Shown: piece after piece, positions 26,120-35,350 of the stretch
Layout: each line of letters starts with the position of its first letter
Position numbering within the stretch: the stretch's first letter is position 1
Source: SG8-4 sp964598225
GTDB taxonomy: Bacteria > Planctomycetota > Phycisphaerae > Sedimentisphaerales > Anaerobacaceae
Direction of reading: 5' to 3'
Assembly: GCA_964598225.1 (NCBI GenBank)
Contig: CAZRBG010000029.1
Span: 1 to 64,000, forward strand
Length of the DNA: 64,000 nucleotides
The notes under the pieces: generated by a model
What the model saw: only the letters and a program-made list of their open reading frames with translations
Databases searched by the model: none
What the model was told of the DNA's origin: nothing
Position numbers and translations under genes: made by a program

Positions 26120-26269
26120 TCAACTGCAAACGAGCAATTCTTCGAGATCCAACTCCATCAGGTGCTCGAGGTAGGACTTCAAATCTTCCTCGCTGAAGCT
26201 GGCAAGGAATTCCGGCTTGGCGGTCTTGTTGATCTCACAGATGCAGTCTATCAGCTCCCGTTTGCTCAT
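26120..26269 (-). CDS. Small acidic protein
   Basis: A 49-residue protein with ATG at 26269, preceded by GAAGGA eight bases upstream, a good Shine-Dalgarno sequence. It is helical and acidic: LIDCICEINKTAKPEFLASF then LKSYLEHLMELDLEELL. I recall similar short proteins in other planctomycetes. No partner is evident; function unknown. Confidence 0.55.
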   Translation of the reverse strand: MSKRELIDCICEINKTAKPEFLASFSEEDLKSYLEHLMELDLEELLVCS

Positions 26270-26673
26270 GCTCACAAATCCTTCAAGAGTGGAATATTCG
26301 TTTGCAACCAACACAATATCGGCCGGAGCATCATGATTTCTTTAGCTCCTGTTAAAGCCTCGGAATAACGCCCCATAACAAAACACACTACATGCCCGAA
26401 TAGGTTTTGTTTTAGCCACTATATATAGATGAGTTATAAGGTGGGCCGGAGAGGTCAATTCCACTGTCCAATAAAATCATTTTCGATGAGACGCAATCCC
26501 ATCTTGAAAAAATTAACATTTTCCAATTTTCTGTTTTGTGTTGGAATTTCGCTCTTTGTTTGTAAGCGGGACACTACCGAAAAAGCCGGGCGGAAACACT
26601 CGGTCTTTTTTGGCATCCGGATCCGGAGCAGCTCTAATCTCACCCCGACCGAAGCGGCGGGATCTGACTCAAA

Positions 26674-26752
26674 TTGGCTTTGTTTTACAAATTTATATTC
26701 ACCGCGGAGATCGCAGAGACCGCAGAGTAACGATCCTATTGTCATTCCCGCG
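26674..26752 (+). repeat. 79-base direct repeat, copy 1
   Basis: Starts ttggctttgttttacaaatt and ends cattcccgcg. Identical, as read, to the copy at 26890-26968, 216 bases further on. Confidence 0.85.
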
Positions 26753-26889
26753 AAGTGCCTGCCCTGAGCGTAGCCGAACGGGCGGGAATCCGGTAAATTG
26801 GGTTTGTTTTTTTTGTGGCCTCTAAGCCGACTGATTTCATATATCCCCTTTCATATAAGATATTTAGGTCAATTTGGATCTTTAATTAG

Positions 26890-26968
26890 TTGGCTTTGTT
26901 TTACAAATTTATATTCACCGCGGAGATCGCAGAGACCGCAGAGTAACGATCCTATTGTCATTCCCGCG
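26890..26968 (+). repeat. 79-base direct repeat, copy 2
   Basis: Second copy of the element at 26674-26752, followed by the palindrome cattcccgcggaggcgggaat. A third, shorter phrase of the same start recurs at about 26982 and 27060. Confidence 0.85.
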
Positions 26969-27574
26969 GAGGCGGGAATCCAGTAAATTGGCTTTGTTTT
27001 GCAAAATTCCATCGTTCAGGATTTAGAGTTTAGTGCTTAGAGTTTCCCGCTTCCGGCGGGCGAATTGGCTTTGTTTTTTCAAATTGGACACAGATTTCTC
27101 TGATTACACGGAAACAAAGGAGAACCATACATAGTAGATAGTAAATCGAAAATGACAATGTTCTCTGATTTCCTGCTATGTTGTCTCGTTCAGCATCTTC
27201 TTTCCGGCGCGCAAAAGATGCGCCTCTATAATTAGACCAACATGCGCGTTTTGATCGAAAATCTACAAAATTGAAGGCACTGTTTTAGCCGTGAGTCCTT
27301 ATGCTGCAACGAATAGAAAAAACCTCACACTCTGCTATCTTTATCCCGAGGTATCCGCATATTTTGACTGGATTACAGGATGAACACGGATCAAGAAACT
27401 TACAATATCTATGTAAATCCTGTTATCCCGTCTGAAAAATACTTGTCCAAATCCGCATTTTTAGCCCGGAATCGCCGCTTTGCACAATTATTTTCAAAAA
27501 AAGTAAGAAAATCTCAATTTTATCGTCTACATTTGGGGTCTGGCAAACGCCTTTATTATAGAAGGGTACTAAAC

Positions 27575-29425
27575 ATGAAAGAACTTCTGGAAATCACCAA
27601 AAAGCTGAGAGATCGTTCTCAAAGGCATGCCGTTAGTTTAAGCAAAGATGATCAAACTAGAATCAATAATGAAATATTGACACTTTCTGAGCCTGATTTA
27701 GATAAATTTGCTCATGCACTTCTTGAAAATTGCGATGATAGCTATGGTCAGTTCTATACAAGAGTGTCTAATCTTCAATTTTATATAGGTTTTGGAGATG
27801 AATCAGCAGAAGTTATCTCAAGGATATGGATACATGTGTACCAGTGTATTGAGAGCAATGAAGCCAAAAGAGATTTCTTAAATCAAATGTTGAAAGACAA
27901 TGCGAGATTCTTTTGGCATTTCATCAGGTCACTTTCAGGCTTTTGCTCAAAGATAAAGTTGTCAGCACCATTTGCTGCTGATTGGTTTTATGGTATGGCT
28001 GAAAGAGTTAAAAATGACTTGGCTGGGGGAGGAGTTTACGATGGTGTTGAGAGTTATGCGACAAGTTTTCCTGAGAGTGCTTTGGAAATCTATGATATTT
28101 ACGAGAAACAGCTTTCAGACATTACGCGAAGGAATTTAGCCTCTTTAATCTTGGGTACCGTAAGGTGTGTGAGAAAAGATTCATTTTCGAAAATCGATGA
28201 TGTTTTGAAATCAAACGATGATGTAAATAAGCGAGAGTGTTACTACAAGTCTGTTTTTGCATCATACAGAGGTGGCGCAATAGAGTTAAAAGAGCTATCT
28301 TCGTTATTGGATGAGATGCTGAATGATGGCAGTGAGCAAGTTGAAGGTGTTGCTTTTTGGATCGTCCAAAAAGCACTCATAAAAGGCTATGCTGAACTTG
28401 GAAAATTTGGGATTGACTGGTTAGAAAAGAATTGTTCTCCCACTATATCAGCGAACTCTAACTACAGTGTCATATCATGCACGTGGTATCTTTGCTACGA
28501 TACAAAGAATGTAAATAGCATTAAGTATACGGTTGCTAACAAAATAATTTCCAAGATATTGCCTATTCCGAATGAACAACTCGGTACATTAAATAGGTTT
28601 TCAGACTACGTTTGTGATCGAGCGAAGCGAGTTGAAGATTTTACGAAGACTATACTCTGTTTTCTCACTGACGGAATTGAGAATCTGTTTTTCTTGTTTG
28701 AAAATGAGCAATTCGAACACTTCAGAAATGAAGTAAGCAAGCTTGACTTAACAGGTTTGATAAAAGAATTGATCTTTTCAGGTAATGCAGATAAATGCAG
28801 ATTAGGCTTCCTCTTTTTAGAGCATGCTAAGTTTACACCTTATACATCCAAGACATTGATGAAGGTAAGTGAAGATGCATTGTCAGTAGCATTGACACAA
28901 CTCATACGGGATCGTGATTTAAAGCAGACAATTGTAAATAAAGTAAGATTCTTAGAACCATTCTTCAGGAAGGCGCCCAAGGAACTCCAAGTTGAGTTTG
29001 TTGGTGAAGCAGTAATACAATCTGTCAATTATTCGCAAGGCTGCTTGGAGGAGATTAAACGTTCTGGCCGTAGCAAGTTGTCTAAATCCATAGTCACCAG
29101 AGCGGAAAAGTATTTCGACAATTTAGATAAAGCACGTAATTCTCCTGCCAACAAATTCAGTTTTCCTGGATACAAGGAGGCATGCTTGCGGGCAAATAAT
29201 CGATTCAGTGCACAAGTGAAGAAGATGGCTGAAGAAAAATCGATATTCAGGCAATTTGCCAACAAAGTTATGCTTGTCTACGGGCGTGAATTCAGTTTTA
29301 GCACAGGAAAGTCTTTGAGCGATGCGGCTCCTATGGCCCAGTTTGAACATTCAATGGAACTGCCTCGATTAGAACTAGTTGATCCTGAAGGGATGTCGAT
29401 TCGGAGACTTAGAGCACATATATAG
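27575..29425 (+). CDS. Uncharacterised AT-rich gene, first of a pair
   Basis: A 616-residue protein. I start at ATG 27575, which has GAAGGG eight bases upstream; the frame opens at 27380 but that extension reads like dispersed repeat. The protein is almost wholly alpha-helical and soluble, with many short helix pairs and Lys/Glu-rich helices (DKFAHALLENCDD, KRDFLNQMLKDNARFFWHFI). The C-terminus has FRQFANKVMLVYGREFSFST and MELPRLELVDPEG. No known enzyme motif was recognised. Base composition is markedly more AT-rich than the neighbours, suggesting horizontal acquisition. A start 71 bases after its stop suggests co-transcription with the next gene. Function unknown. Confidence 0.75.
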   Translation: MKELLEITKKLRDRSQRHAVSLSKDDQTRINNEILTLSEPDLDKFAHALLENCDDSYGQFYTRVSNLQFYIGFGDESAEVISRIWIHVYQCIESNEAKRDFLNQMLKDNARFFWHFIRSLSGFCSKIKLSAPFAADWFYGMAERVKNDLAGGGVYDGVESYATSFPESALEIYDIYEKQLSDITRRNLASLILGTVRCVRKDSFSKIDDVLKSNDDVNKRECYYKSVFASYRGGAIELKELSSLLDEMLNDGSEQVEGVAFWIVQKALIKGYAELGKFGIDWLEKNCSPTISANSNYSVISCTWYLCYDTKNVNSIKYTVANKIISKILPIPNEQLGTLNRFSDYVCDRAKRVEDFTKTILCFLTDGIENLFFLFENEQFEHFRNEVSKLDLTGLIKELIFSGNADKCRLGFLFLEHAKFTPYTSKTLMKVSEDALSVALTQLIRDRDLKQTIVNKVRFLEPFFRKAPKELQVEFVGEAVIQSVNYSQGCLEEIKRSGRSKLSKSIVTRAEKYFDNLDKARNSPANKFSFPGYKEACLRANNRFSAQVKKMAEEKSIFRQFANKVMLVYGREFSFSTGKSLSDAAPMAQFEHSMELPRLELVDPEGMSIRRLRAHI

Positions 29426-29496
29426 ATAGAGTGTTTTCTCGATGCAAAAGAGATTGAGAATATTGGACAAAATTAATAGGAGACTCGCAAAAAAAT

Positions 29497-31353
29497 ATGG
29501 ATAGTAGCAACCTGAACCATTTCTTATACGAATATATCTTGTCTCTCAAAGAGCGAAGCAGGTTTGAGAAAACAGGTTTTAAGAATGGCCTTGATTGGCT
29601 GATTTATGAACTTGGCATTCAGAAGGGTTGGCTTCCACTGAGGACGCCCTTTTCGGTGAAACCAGATCAAAGCCTTAAATCAAAAAGCGAGGGTGAACTT
29701 GGAATTGATATTGCGTTTCTGTCTAAGAACAAGAAAAACCTATACATATTTGTACTCAAAGACGAGAAGTTGAACAACTCGAACTGGACAGGAGCGGGCT
29801 TTGACGCAGATATTCGGAAGGCCATCGCACCAAACATGGTACAGCAAGGGCTTACACAAGTCGAAATCGTCAAAATCATAACAGCATACAACAAGGATGA
29901 TGATAGGAATGGAATAGAGTTATATCAACGCTTGACAAACAGCTACCCTACTCAGTTTGGCAAAGACAACGAATATAAAAGGAGATTCGAGCGTTGGAAT
30001 CTTACTAAAATAACAGAAGAAGTTACTAATCATTTGATTACTCCGCAACTCCTACCAAATCACTTAACGTCTCAATTCAGGTATATCTGCTCCCAAATAA
30101 CCGATTTTGACTATTGCACAAAAGAGTGGATAAATCAGCTTGAGCCCAACTGGAAGAACTTTGTCGAAACTGTAATTGGTGATCAAATCGATGCCAATAA
30201 GATTAACCTGCTGGCACTGTCAATGTACATTCTAAAAGATTCATGGAAAAGTGAAGTGAACTCTTACGCTGGATGGTTGGACCTCGTAGAGTGGGCAATG
30301 ATTGCTCTCTGGCGGCGCTACTATGGTTTGGGCGACAGCAGAAAAGAAAGTCAACTCAAAGCTCACATCTTTTCTGTTTGGAGCAGAGTATATCTCGCTG
30401 AGTTGGAGACCTACTTAGTCGCTGTTGATCCGGTGCTACGGACACAGCATGGATTGTCACTTGGTAATCTCCGATATGATATGAACCTTGTACCGATCAA
30501 TGATGCATTCAGGGCATTCTGGCACATGGCGAGACTAGGAATGTTGAACGTTGCTTTTCAGGAGATAAATTTCGGAGATGATACTGAAAAGATAATGAAT
30601 ATAAGAATCAAAAATATTTCTGATCTTCTGATTCATTTCTTAAAAGCAAATCCGGCAACTTCTAGACCATTGATTGATTTACATCATATTGAATTGTTCC
30701 TTGTGTGGCTGATACTGTACCAAGCTGGAAGGGAGGATGAGATTAGAGATTGGCTTAGCGAGTTGGAGAACGTGCTGACGATAAGAAGGTTCTCAAATGC
30801 AGTTAATCTACCGTTTATTCAATCAGGCAATGACTTGGATTCGCTGATTGAAACTGTAGTTAGAACTGGAGAAGAAGTTGAGTCTGTCGACACCAGTTCA
30901 TATTTAATTCTCATGCTGATCGAATTGTGCTTTTCACTTAGCAATCACAAGCAGAGAGATGAGTTAGTGGAAAGGTTTGTGCGAAGATTGGCCAACGGTA
31001 TAGACGACGATGGACAGCCCTATGGAACGAAAGACGATAACGTAAAAGGAAGTATCGATCTACTAAGCTGGAGTCCGCCCCAAAATTGGGAAGAAATACT
31101 CATGACAGGTTCGCTTGCGATGGAGGGGGTGGGAGTCACAACTTGGAATTTTCAAAGATATGATGATTCAACAAGTGAATCTTTACCACACCGAGTTAAA
31201 TCATTCGTGCAACAAATGAGAAACAAATTTCCACAAGAACGTCCTAAGAAATTACCACTTTCTGTTTGTGTCTTGGCATGTCTAAAGCACAAGTCACCAT
31301 TGCCACCTGAGTTCTGGCGAGCAACTGTTTTCCCAATTGATGACGTAAACTGA
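29497..31353 (+). CDS. Uncharacterised AT-rich gene, second of a pair, possible degenerate nuclease domain
   Basis: A 618-residue protein. ATG 29497; AGGAGA lies about 15 bases upstream, a little far. Residues 65-90 read EGELGIDIAFLSKNKKNLYI then FVLKDE, which recalls the second half of a PD-(D/E)XK nuclease core (Asp at 71, Lys at 88), but the acidic residue two before the Lys is Val, so a functional site is doubtful. The rest is helical (HHIELFLVWLILYQAGREDE, ETYLVAVDPVLRTQHG). AT-rich like its neighbour and flanked downstream by palindromic repeats. A two-gene defence or toxin-like role is conjecture. Confidence 0.75.
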   Translation: MDSSNLNHFLYEYILSLKERSRFEKTGFKNGLDWLIYELGIQKGWLPLRTPFSVKPDQSLKSKSEGELGIDIAFLSKNKKNLYIFVLKDEKLNNSNWTGAGFDADIRKAIAPNMVQQGLTQVEIVKIITAYNKDDDRNGIELYQRLTNSYPTQFGKDNEYKRRFERWNLTKITEEVTNHLITPQLLPNHLTSQFRYICSQITDFDYCTKEWINQLEPNWKNFVETVIGDQIDANKINLLALSMYILKDSWKSEVNSYAGWLDLVEWAMIALWRRYYGLGDSRKESQLKAHIFSVWSRVYLAELETYLVAVDPVLRTQHGLSLGNLRYDMNLVPINDAFRAFWHMARLGMLNVAFQEINFGDDTEKIMNIRIKNISDLLIHFLKANPATSRPLIDLHHIELFLVWLILYQAGREDEIRDWLSELENVLTIRRFSNAVNLPFIQSGNDLDSLIETVVRTGEEVESVDTSSYLILMLIELCFSLSNHKQRDELVERFVRRLANGIDDDGQPYGTKDDNVKGSIDLLSWSPPQNWEEILMTGSLAMEGVGVTTWNFQRYDDSTSESLPHRVKSFVQQMRNKFPQERPKKLPLSVCVLACLKHKSPLPPEFWRATVFPIDDVN

Positions 31354-31563
31354 AGTTAGGGGAATGAAAGAATATACGGTACATTTTTCGCAGAGTTGTG
31401 CTTGATGATGACAGTCAAGAATGACATGTGCTTTGGTCGGTGGGCTAAAGGCCACCCCACATTACTTCTTTTGTGGTTCGGCGTAGCATTATATTGACAG
31501 CATGGGCAAGCCGGCAGATAGGGTGGGGTTAGCCCCATCGATTCTATTTTCAATGATCAAAAT

Positions 31564-31586
31564 GGTGGGGCAGGTCCCACCCTACG
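31564..31586. repeat. Dispersed palindrome, GGTGGGGCA type
   Basis: GGTGGGGCAGGTCCCACC followed by CTACG. A close relative lies at 61947-61969, 30 kb away. Confidence 0.7.
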
Positions 31587-31807
31587 TTTGATTTTCGATT
31601 GCCTTTTTGAGGTTTTCGCCTTCTTCTTTCATGTGCATTCTTACGAACAGCCGGCGTGAGCCACTCGAACACCTTCTCCGGCGTTGCGTTTTCCTCTATG
31701 GAATCTCTAAGGCTCAATCATTCGAGCGATAACAGTGGGGCAATCCTTCGACAGGCTCAGAGCCTGCCCCGAGCAAAGCCGAATGGGACAGGTCCCACCC
31801 TGCTGGA

Positions 31808-31830
31808 TTCCCGCCTTCGCGGGAATGACA
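31808..31830. repeat. Dispersed palindrome, TTCCCGC..GCGGGAATGACA type
   Basis: Hairpin with the same arms as the elements at about 26743-26790 and 26957-26978. Confidence 0.65.
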
Positions 31831-31857
31831 AGAAACAGCAACAGTCATGACCAAGTA

Positions 31858-33888
31858 TTACTCGTCTTCGCTTTTCTTTGCGTATTGGGCTACTATTGCC
31901 TGCTGGACGTTTGAGGGGACCAGTTCGTAGTGGCTGAATGTCATTCCGTAGCTGCCGCGGCCGCCGGTTACGCTTTTCAACTGGCTGTTGTACTGCCTGA
32001 CCTCCGACAGCGGGACCTTCGCCTTGATGGTTATGAAGTTGCCCGGCAGGACTTCCTGGCCCTGGACCCTACCTCGCTTGGAGGACAGGTCTCCGGTTAT
32101 GTCGCCAACGTTTTCCGAAGGAATTGTAACCTCCATATCCACGATAGGTTCGAGCAGCACGGGCCTGGCTTTTTGAAGCGCATCGGCAAACGCGCCCTTG
32201 CCCGCGGCTCGGAACGCAACTTCCTTCGAATCGACGGGGTGATGCTTGCCGTCATAGACAGAGACCGATATGTCCTGCATCGGAAATCCTGCGACGACGC
32301 CGTTTTGCATGATTTCGTTGATGCCTTTAAGGACCGCCGGCTCGAACTGGCCGGGGATCGAGCCGCCGAAGATGTCCCAGTTATACTGTAGCGGCGGATC
32401 AGAATTTCTCTCGGCCGGTTCGACGCGGAGGTAGACTTCACCGAACTGCCCAGCGCCGCCGGATTGTTTTTTGTGCCTATGATGGCCCTCGGCTTTGGCG
32501 GTGATAGTTTCGCGGTAGGGGATCTTCGGCTCTTTCGTATTGACGGTCAGTTTTGAGCGATTCTGCATCTTCTCCAGCGTTACCCGCAGGTGCAAATCGC
32601 CGAGGCCGCTTGCGACCAGCTCCTTGGTCTGCGCGTCTCTCGTGACCTTGAAGCACGGATCCTCTTCGCAAAGTTTTTCCAGTGCCGTGCTGATCTTCTG
32701 CTCGTCGCCCCTGGTGGCCGGTTCCAGAGCCAGCGAGAACATCGGCTCGGGCACGTCCGGCAACTCGATCGTACCTGTTATATCACCGTCGTGGATCACG
32801 TCGCCGATCTTCAGCTCTTCCACTTTTGCCAGCGATATGATATCGCCGGCGATACCGGCGTCGATTGGTTCATTTTCGGCGCCCTGTGATTTCATGACGT
32901 GGCCCGGGCGGATACCTTTTTTCTCATCGTTGCGGAGGAGGTTCGTATCCGAGTTGATCGTCCCGCTGAAAATGCGAATGGTGGAGTGCTTCATATTCGA
33001 TTTCGGGTCGAAACCGACACGGAATACCACGCCTGCGAGCGGGCCGGAGGGGTCGGGCTTAAGTTCCGCGGTTTCTTCATCCGTCTTTAGTTCGGCCGGC
33101 TTTGTCTGCAGGGGCGACGGGGTGTAGTTGACGACAATATCCAGAAGTTCTTGAATTCCGATTTCATTGCGTGCGTCGGTGAATACTATCGGAATGAGCG
33201 TTCCGGCCTTGAGCGCCTCCACGAACACCGAGGAAATCTTCTCGGTCGATATTTCCTCGCCGCTGAGGTAACTTTCCATGAGCTCGTCGTCTGCTTCGAT
33301 CACGCTTTCGATCAGATCAGTGTGAGCCTGGGCCACATCCATCACCGGCGATTCGCCGGAATCGTTTTTGATGCAATCGATAATCGAGGCGTTGTCCGCC
33401 CCGGGCAGGTTCGCGCACCGGCATTGCGGCCCGGCGGTGTCCCGGATGTTCTTAACAAGCTCCGCAAACGACACGTTGTCGGCGTCCATTTTGTTGATCA
33501 CGATCATCCGCGGCATATTCGCTTCTTCCGTTAGCTCGAACATCTTTCGCGTAATGGTCTCGATACCCGCTGCAGCGCTGATAACTATCACGGCTGTCTC
33601 GGCGGCGGGCATGGCTTTGATTGCCGTGCCGATGAAATCCGGATAACCCGGTGTGTCTATAACATTTATCAGCTTTCCGGCGTGCTCGACGTGCACCAGA
33701 GACGACTGTATAGAGTGCTGGTGTTCTTTCTCTTCGTCGTAGTAGTCGCAGATGCTCGTTTTTTCGTCAACGCTTCCAAGGCGGTTTGTCGCGCCGGTTT
33801 TGTGCAGAATAGCCTCGGCCAGCGACGTCTTGCCGCTTCCGCCGTGTCCCAAGAGAACGATGTTCCGAATATCGCCGGTATTAGCCAC
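31858..33888 (-). CDS. fusA: Elongation factor G paralogue
   Basis: A 676-residue translational GTPase. GTG start at 33888 with GGAGG seven bases upstream. G1 is GHGGSGKTSL rather than the AHIDAGKTTT of canonical EF-G, G3 DTPGYPDF, G4 NKMDAD, then the EF-G domains II-V ending VPLSEVRQYNSQLKSVTGGR and GSYGMTFSHYELVPSNVQQ. The G1 wording is that of the EF-G-like second copies (fusA2 type) in many bacteria; whether it serves elongation or ribosome recycling cannot be seen. The str-operon partners (rpsL, rpsG, tuf) are absent. Confidence 0.9.
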   Translation of the reverse strand: MANTGDIRNIVLLGHGGSGKTSLAEAILHKTGATNRLGSVDEKTSICDYYDEEKEHQHSIQSSLVHVEHAGKLINVIDTPGYPDFIGTAIKAMPAAETAVIVISAAAGIETITRKMFELTEEANMPRMIVINKMDADNVSFAELVKNIRDTAGPQCRCANLPGADNASIIDCIKNDSGESPVMDVAQAHTDLIESVIEADDELMESYLSGEEISTEKISSVFVEALKAGTLIPIVFTDARNEIGIQELLDIVVNYTPSPLQTKPAELKTDEETAELKPDPSGPLAGVVFRVGFDPKSNMKHSTIRIFSGTINSDTNLLRNDEKKGIRPGHVMKSQGAENEPIDAGIAGDIISLAKVEELKIGDVIHDGDITGTIELPDVPEPMFSLALEPATRGDEQKISTALEKLCEEDPCFKVTRDAQTKELVASGLGDLHLRVTLEKMQNRSKLTVNTKEPKIPYRETITAKAEGHHRHKKQSGGAGQFGEVYLRVEPAERNSDPPLQYNWDIFGGSIPGQFEPAVLKGINEIMQNGVVAGFPMQDISVSVYDGKHHPVDSKEVAFRAAGKGAFADALQKARPVLLEPIVDMEVTIPSENVGDITGDLSSKRGRVQGQEVLPGNFITIKAKVPLSEVRQYNSQLKSVTGGRGSYGMTFSHYELVPSNVQQAIVAQYAKKSEDE

Positions 33889-33991
33889 TTCTAAACCTCC
33901 AAAATGCCTATATTAACAAGACTGAGTTTTCGTCAGATGGAGATAACCAGAGCCTCAAGATGCCAAACTTCTCTTGACGCCAAAAGAGATT

Positions 33992-34021
33992 ATAATATAT
34001 CGCTCCATTGACAATGGGCAA
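33992..34021 (-). promoter_or_regulatory. Putative promoter of the EF-G gene
   Basis: On the minus strand TTGCCC and TATTAT are spaced 18 bases, about 105 bases before the GTG start. Weak match. Confidence 0.3.
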
Positions 34022-34084
34022 GTTTTTTTTCAAATTTCTAAATACAGGCTCGTTTTCGGTTGATAGTTTTTCTCATGCAAAACG

Positions 34085-34112
34085 AAAAGGGACAGCCGTT
34101 TGTGACTGTCCC
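34085..34112 (-). terminator. Putative Rho-independent terminator after pilT
   Basis: Minus-strand GGGACAG / CTGTCCC stem (34112-34106 with 34095-34089) followed by TTTT. It lies about 50 bases downstream of the pilT stop. Confidence 0.6.
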
Positions 34113-34164
34113 TGTAGTTGGCTTGGTGTGTTTAGGGCTGTTAGTCGGAGAGGAATCACAGATG

Positions 34165-35319
34165 TTACGATCTGAGGATTTCTCCGAGGTCTTCCATTTC
34201 CTGCTGTGCCGCTTTCTTCTTCTGTTTGTGTTTTCCGCCTCTCAAGGCTTCTATCTTGGCTGTGGCCTTGTCCTGCAAAGCGCCGGGCTGTCGGCCCTTT
34301 TCCAGCATTTGCTCGAGGGTGATCATTCCGGTATCATAGAGACGCCAAAGGTGCTCGTCGAGAAGCTGCATTCCCAGCTTCTTTCCGGTCTGGATGCTCG
34401 AATCGATTCGATACGTTTTGTTCTCGCGGATCAGGTTTGCGATAGCGGGAGTCACGACCATAAACTCGTATGCGGCGACTCGCCCCCGGCCGGTTGATCT
34501 CGGGCAAAGGGCCTGGCTGAGCACTGCTATCAGGTTACTGCTCAACTGAATACGAATCTGTTCCTGCTGGTCCACCGGGAAGACGTCGATAAGTCGCGTG
34601 ATTGTACCGGCGGCGCTGGTGGTATGGACCGTACTGAAGACAAGGTGGCCCGTTTCGGCCGCTCGAACGGCGGCCTCGATTGTCTCGAGGTCACGCAACT
34701 CGCCGACGAGTATGACGTCCGGGTCCTGTCTGAGCACGCGCCTCAGCGCCTCGGCGAAGCTCGGTACGTCCACGCCCACCGATCGCTGGTTGAGGATCGA
34801 TCTCTTGTGATTATGGTAGTATTCTATCGGCTCTTCGACTGTAACTATATGACGGTCGAAATTTTCATTAATGTAGTTAATCATTGTGGCCAGCGTAGTG
34901 GTCTTACCACTTCCGGTCGGCCCTGTTACCAAAAACATGCCTCGAGGGCGGCGGCACAAAGCCTGGCAAATCTTTGGCAGACCTATTTCATCAAAAGTGA
35001 GGATTTTTGACGGAATAAGACGTAGAACGAGTGCAAGATTTCCCTTCTGGCGAAAAACCGATACACGAAACCTGCCTTTGTCGCCAAAGGCAAAGCCGAA
35101 GTCGGTTCCACCTTCTTCCTGAAGCTCCTGCTGATTTCGATCCGGCGTGATAGCTCTCATCAGCGACTCGGTGTCGTCCGGATCGAGCACCTTGGTTTCC
35201 AGGTTTCTAAGTCCGCCGTCGATCCTCAACACCGGCGCCCGGTTAGTCGTCAGGTGGATATCTGAAGCGCCCATATTAACACAGGCGTCCAGCAATCTAT
35301 CCATATTTACAGTTGCCAT
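34165..35319 (-). CDS. pilT: PilT-family retraction ATPase (second copy)
   Basis: A 384-residue ATPase; the ATG at 35319 has GAGGA seven to nine bases upstream. ASDIHLTTNRAPVLRIDGGL, Walker A VTGPTGSGKTTTLATM, Asp box TVEEPIEYY, Walker B DPDVILVGELRD, His box TGHLVFSTVHTTSAAG are all present. It lies directly after the pilB-like gene (31-base gap), the usual extension/retraction pair of type IV pili. A basic Lys-rich tail (GGKHKQKKKAAQ) follows the ATPase domain. It ends in a plausible terminator. Confidence 0.93.
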   Translation of the reverse strand: MATVNMDRLLDACVNMGASDIHLTTNRAPVLRIDGGLRNLETKVLDPDDTESLMRAITPDRNQQELQEEGGTDFGFAFGDKGRFRVSVFRQKGNLALVLRLIPSKILTFDEIGLPKICQALCRRPRGMFLVTGPTGSGKTTTLATMINYINENFDRHIVTVEEPIEYYHNHKRSILNQRSVGVDVPSFAEALRRVLRQDPDVILVGELRDLETIEAAVRAAETGHLVFSTVHTTSAAGTITRLIDVFPVDQQEQIRIQLSSNLIAVLSQALCPRSTGRGRVAAYEFMVVTPAIANLIRENKTYRIDSSIQTGKKLGMQLLDEHLWRLYDTGMITLEQMLEKGRQPGALQDKATAKIEALRGGKHKQKKKAAQQEMEDLGEILRS

Positions 35320-35350
35320 GCAAAAATCCTCAATAACTAAAATAATTCAT

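Larger units (their letters stand above)
26270..27574. other. Repeat-rich non-coding region before the AT-rich gene pair
   Basis: About 1.3 kb without a convincing gene. It holds the 79-base direct repeat listed below, several short palindromes of the CATTCCCGCG...CGGGAATG type, repeated 'aattggctttgtttt' phrases and stretches like 'acacagatttctctgattacac'. Predicted frames here (for example on the minus strand around 26455-26745) only translate the repeats. The last ~200 bases include a block starting around 27355 that reads as dispersed repeat and not as coding sequence. Confidence 0.6.
31354..31857. other. Repeat-rich intergenic region
   Basis: About 500 bases. Contains palindromes GGTGGGGCAGGTCCCACC (31564-31581), a related GGGACAGGTCCCACCC about 31787, and TTCCCGCCTTCGCGGGAA (31808-31825), the same family as in the 26.7-27.0 kb region. 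On the minus strand a short run of codons before about 31590 might be a gene remnant, too short to assign. Confidence 0.5.

Noticed and set aside
26455..26745. 96-codon minus-strand frame
   Set aside because: It only translates the repeat element in the spacer and recurs as repeat sequence.
26270..31857. Integrase, transposase or tRNA att site bounding the AT-rich pair
   Set aside because: No integrase or transposase domain and no tRNA gene were found, so a classical integrative element is not supported.
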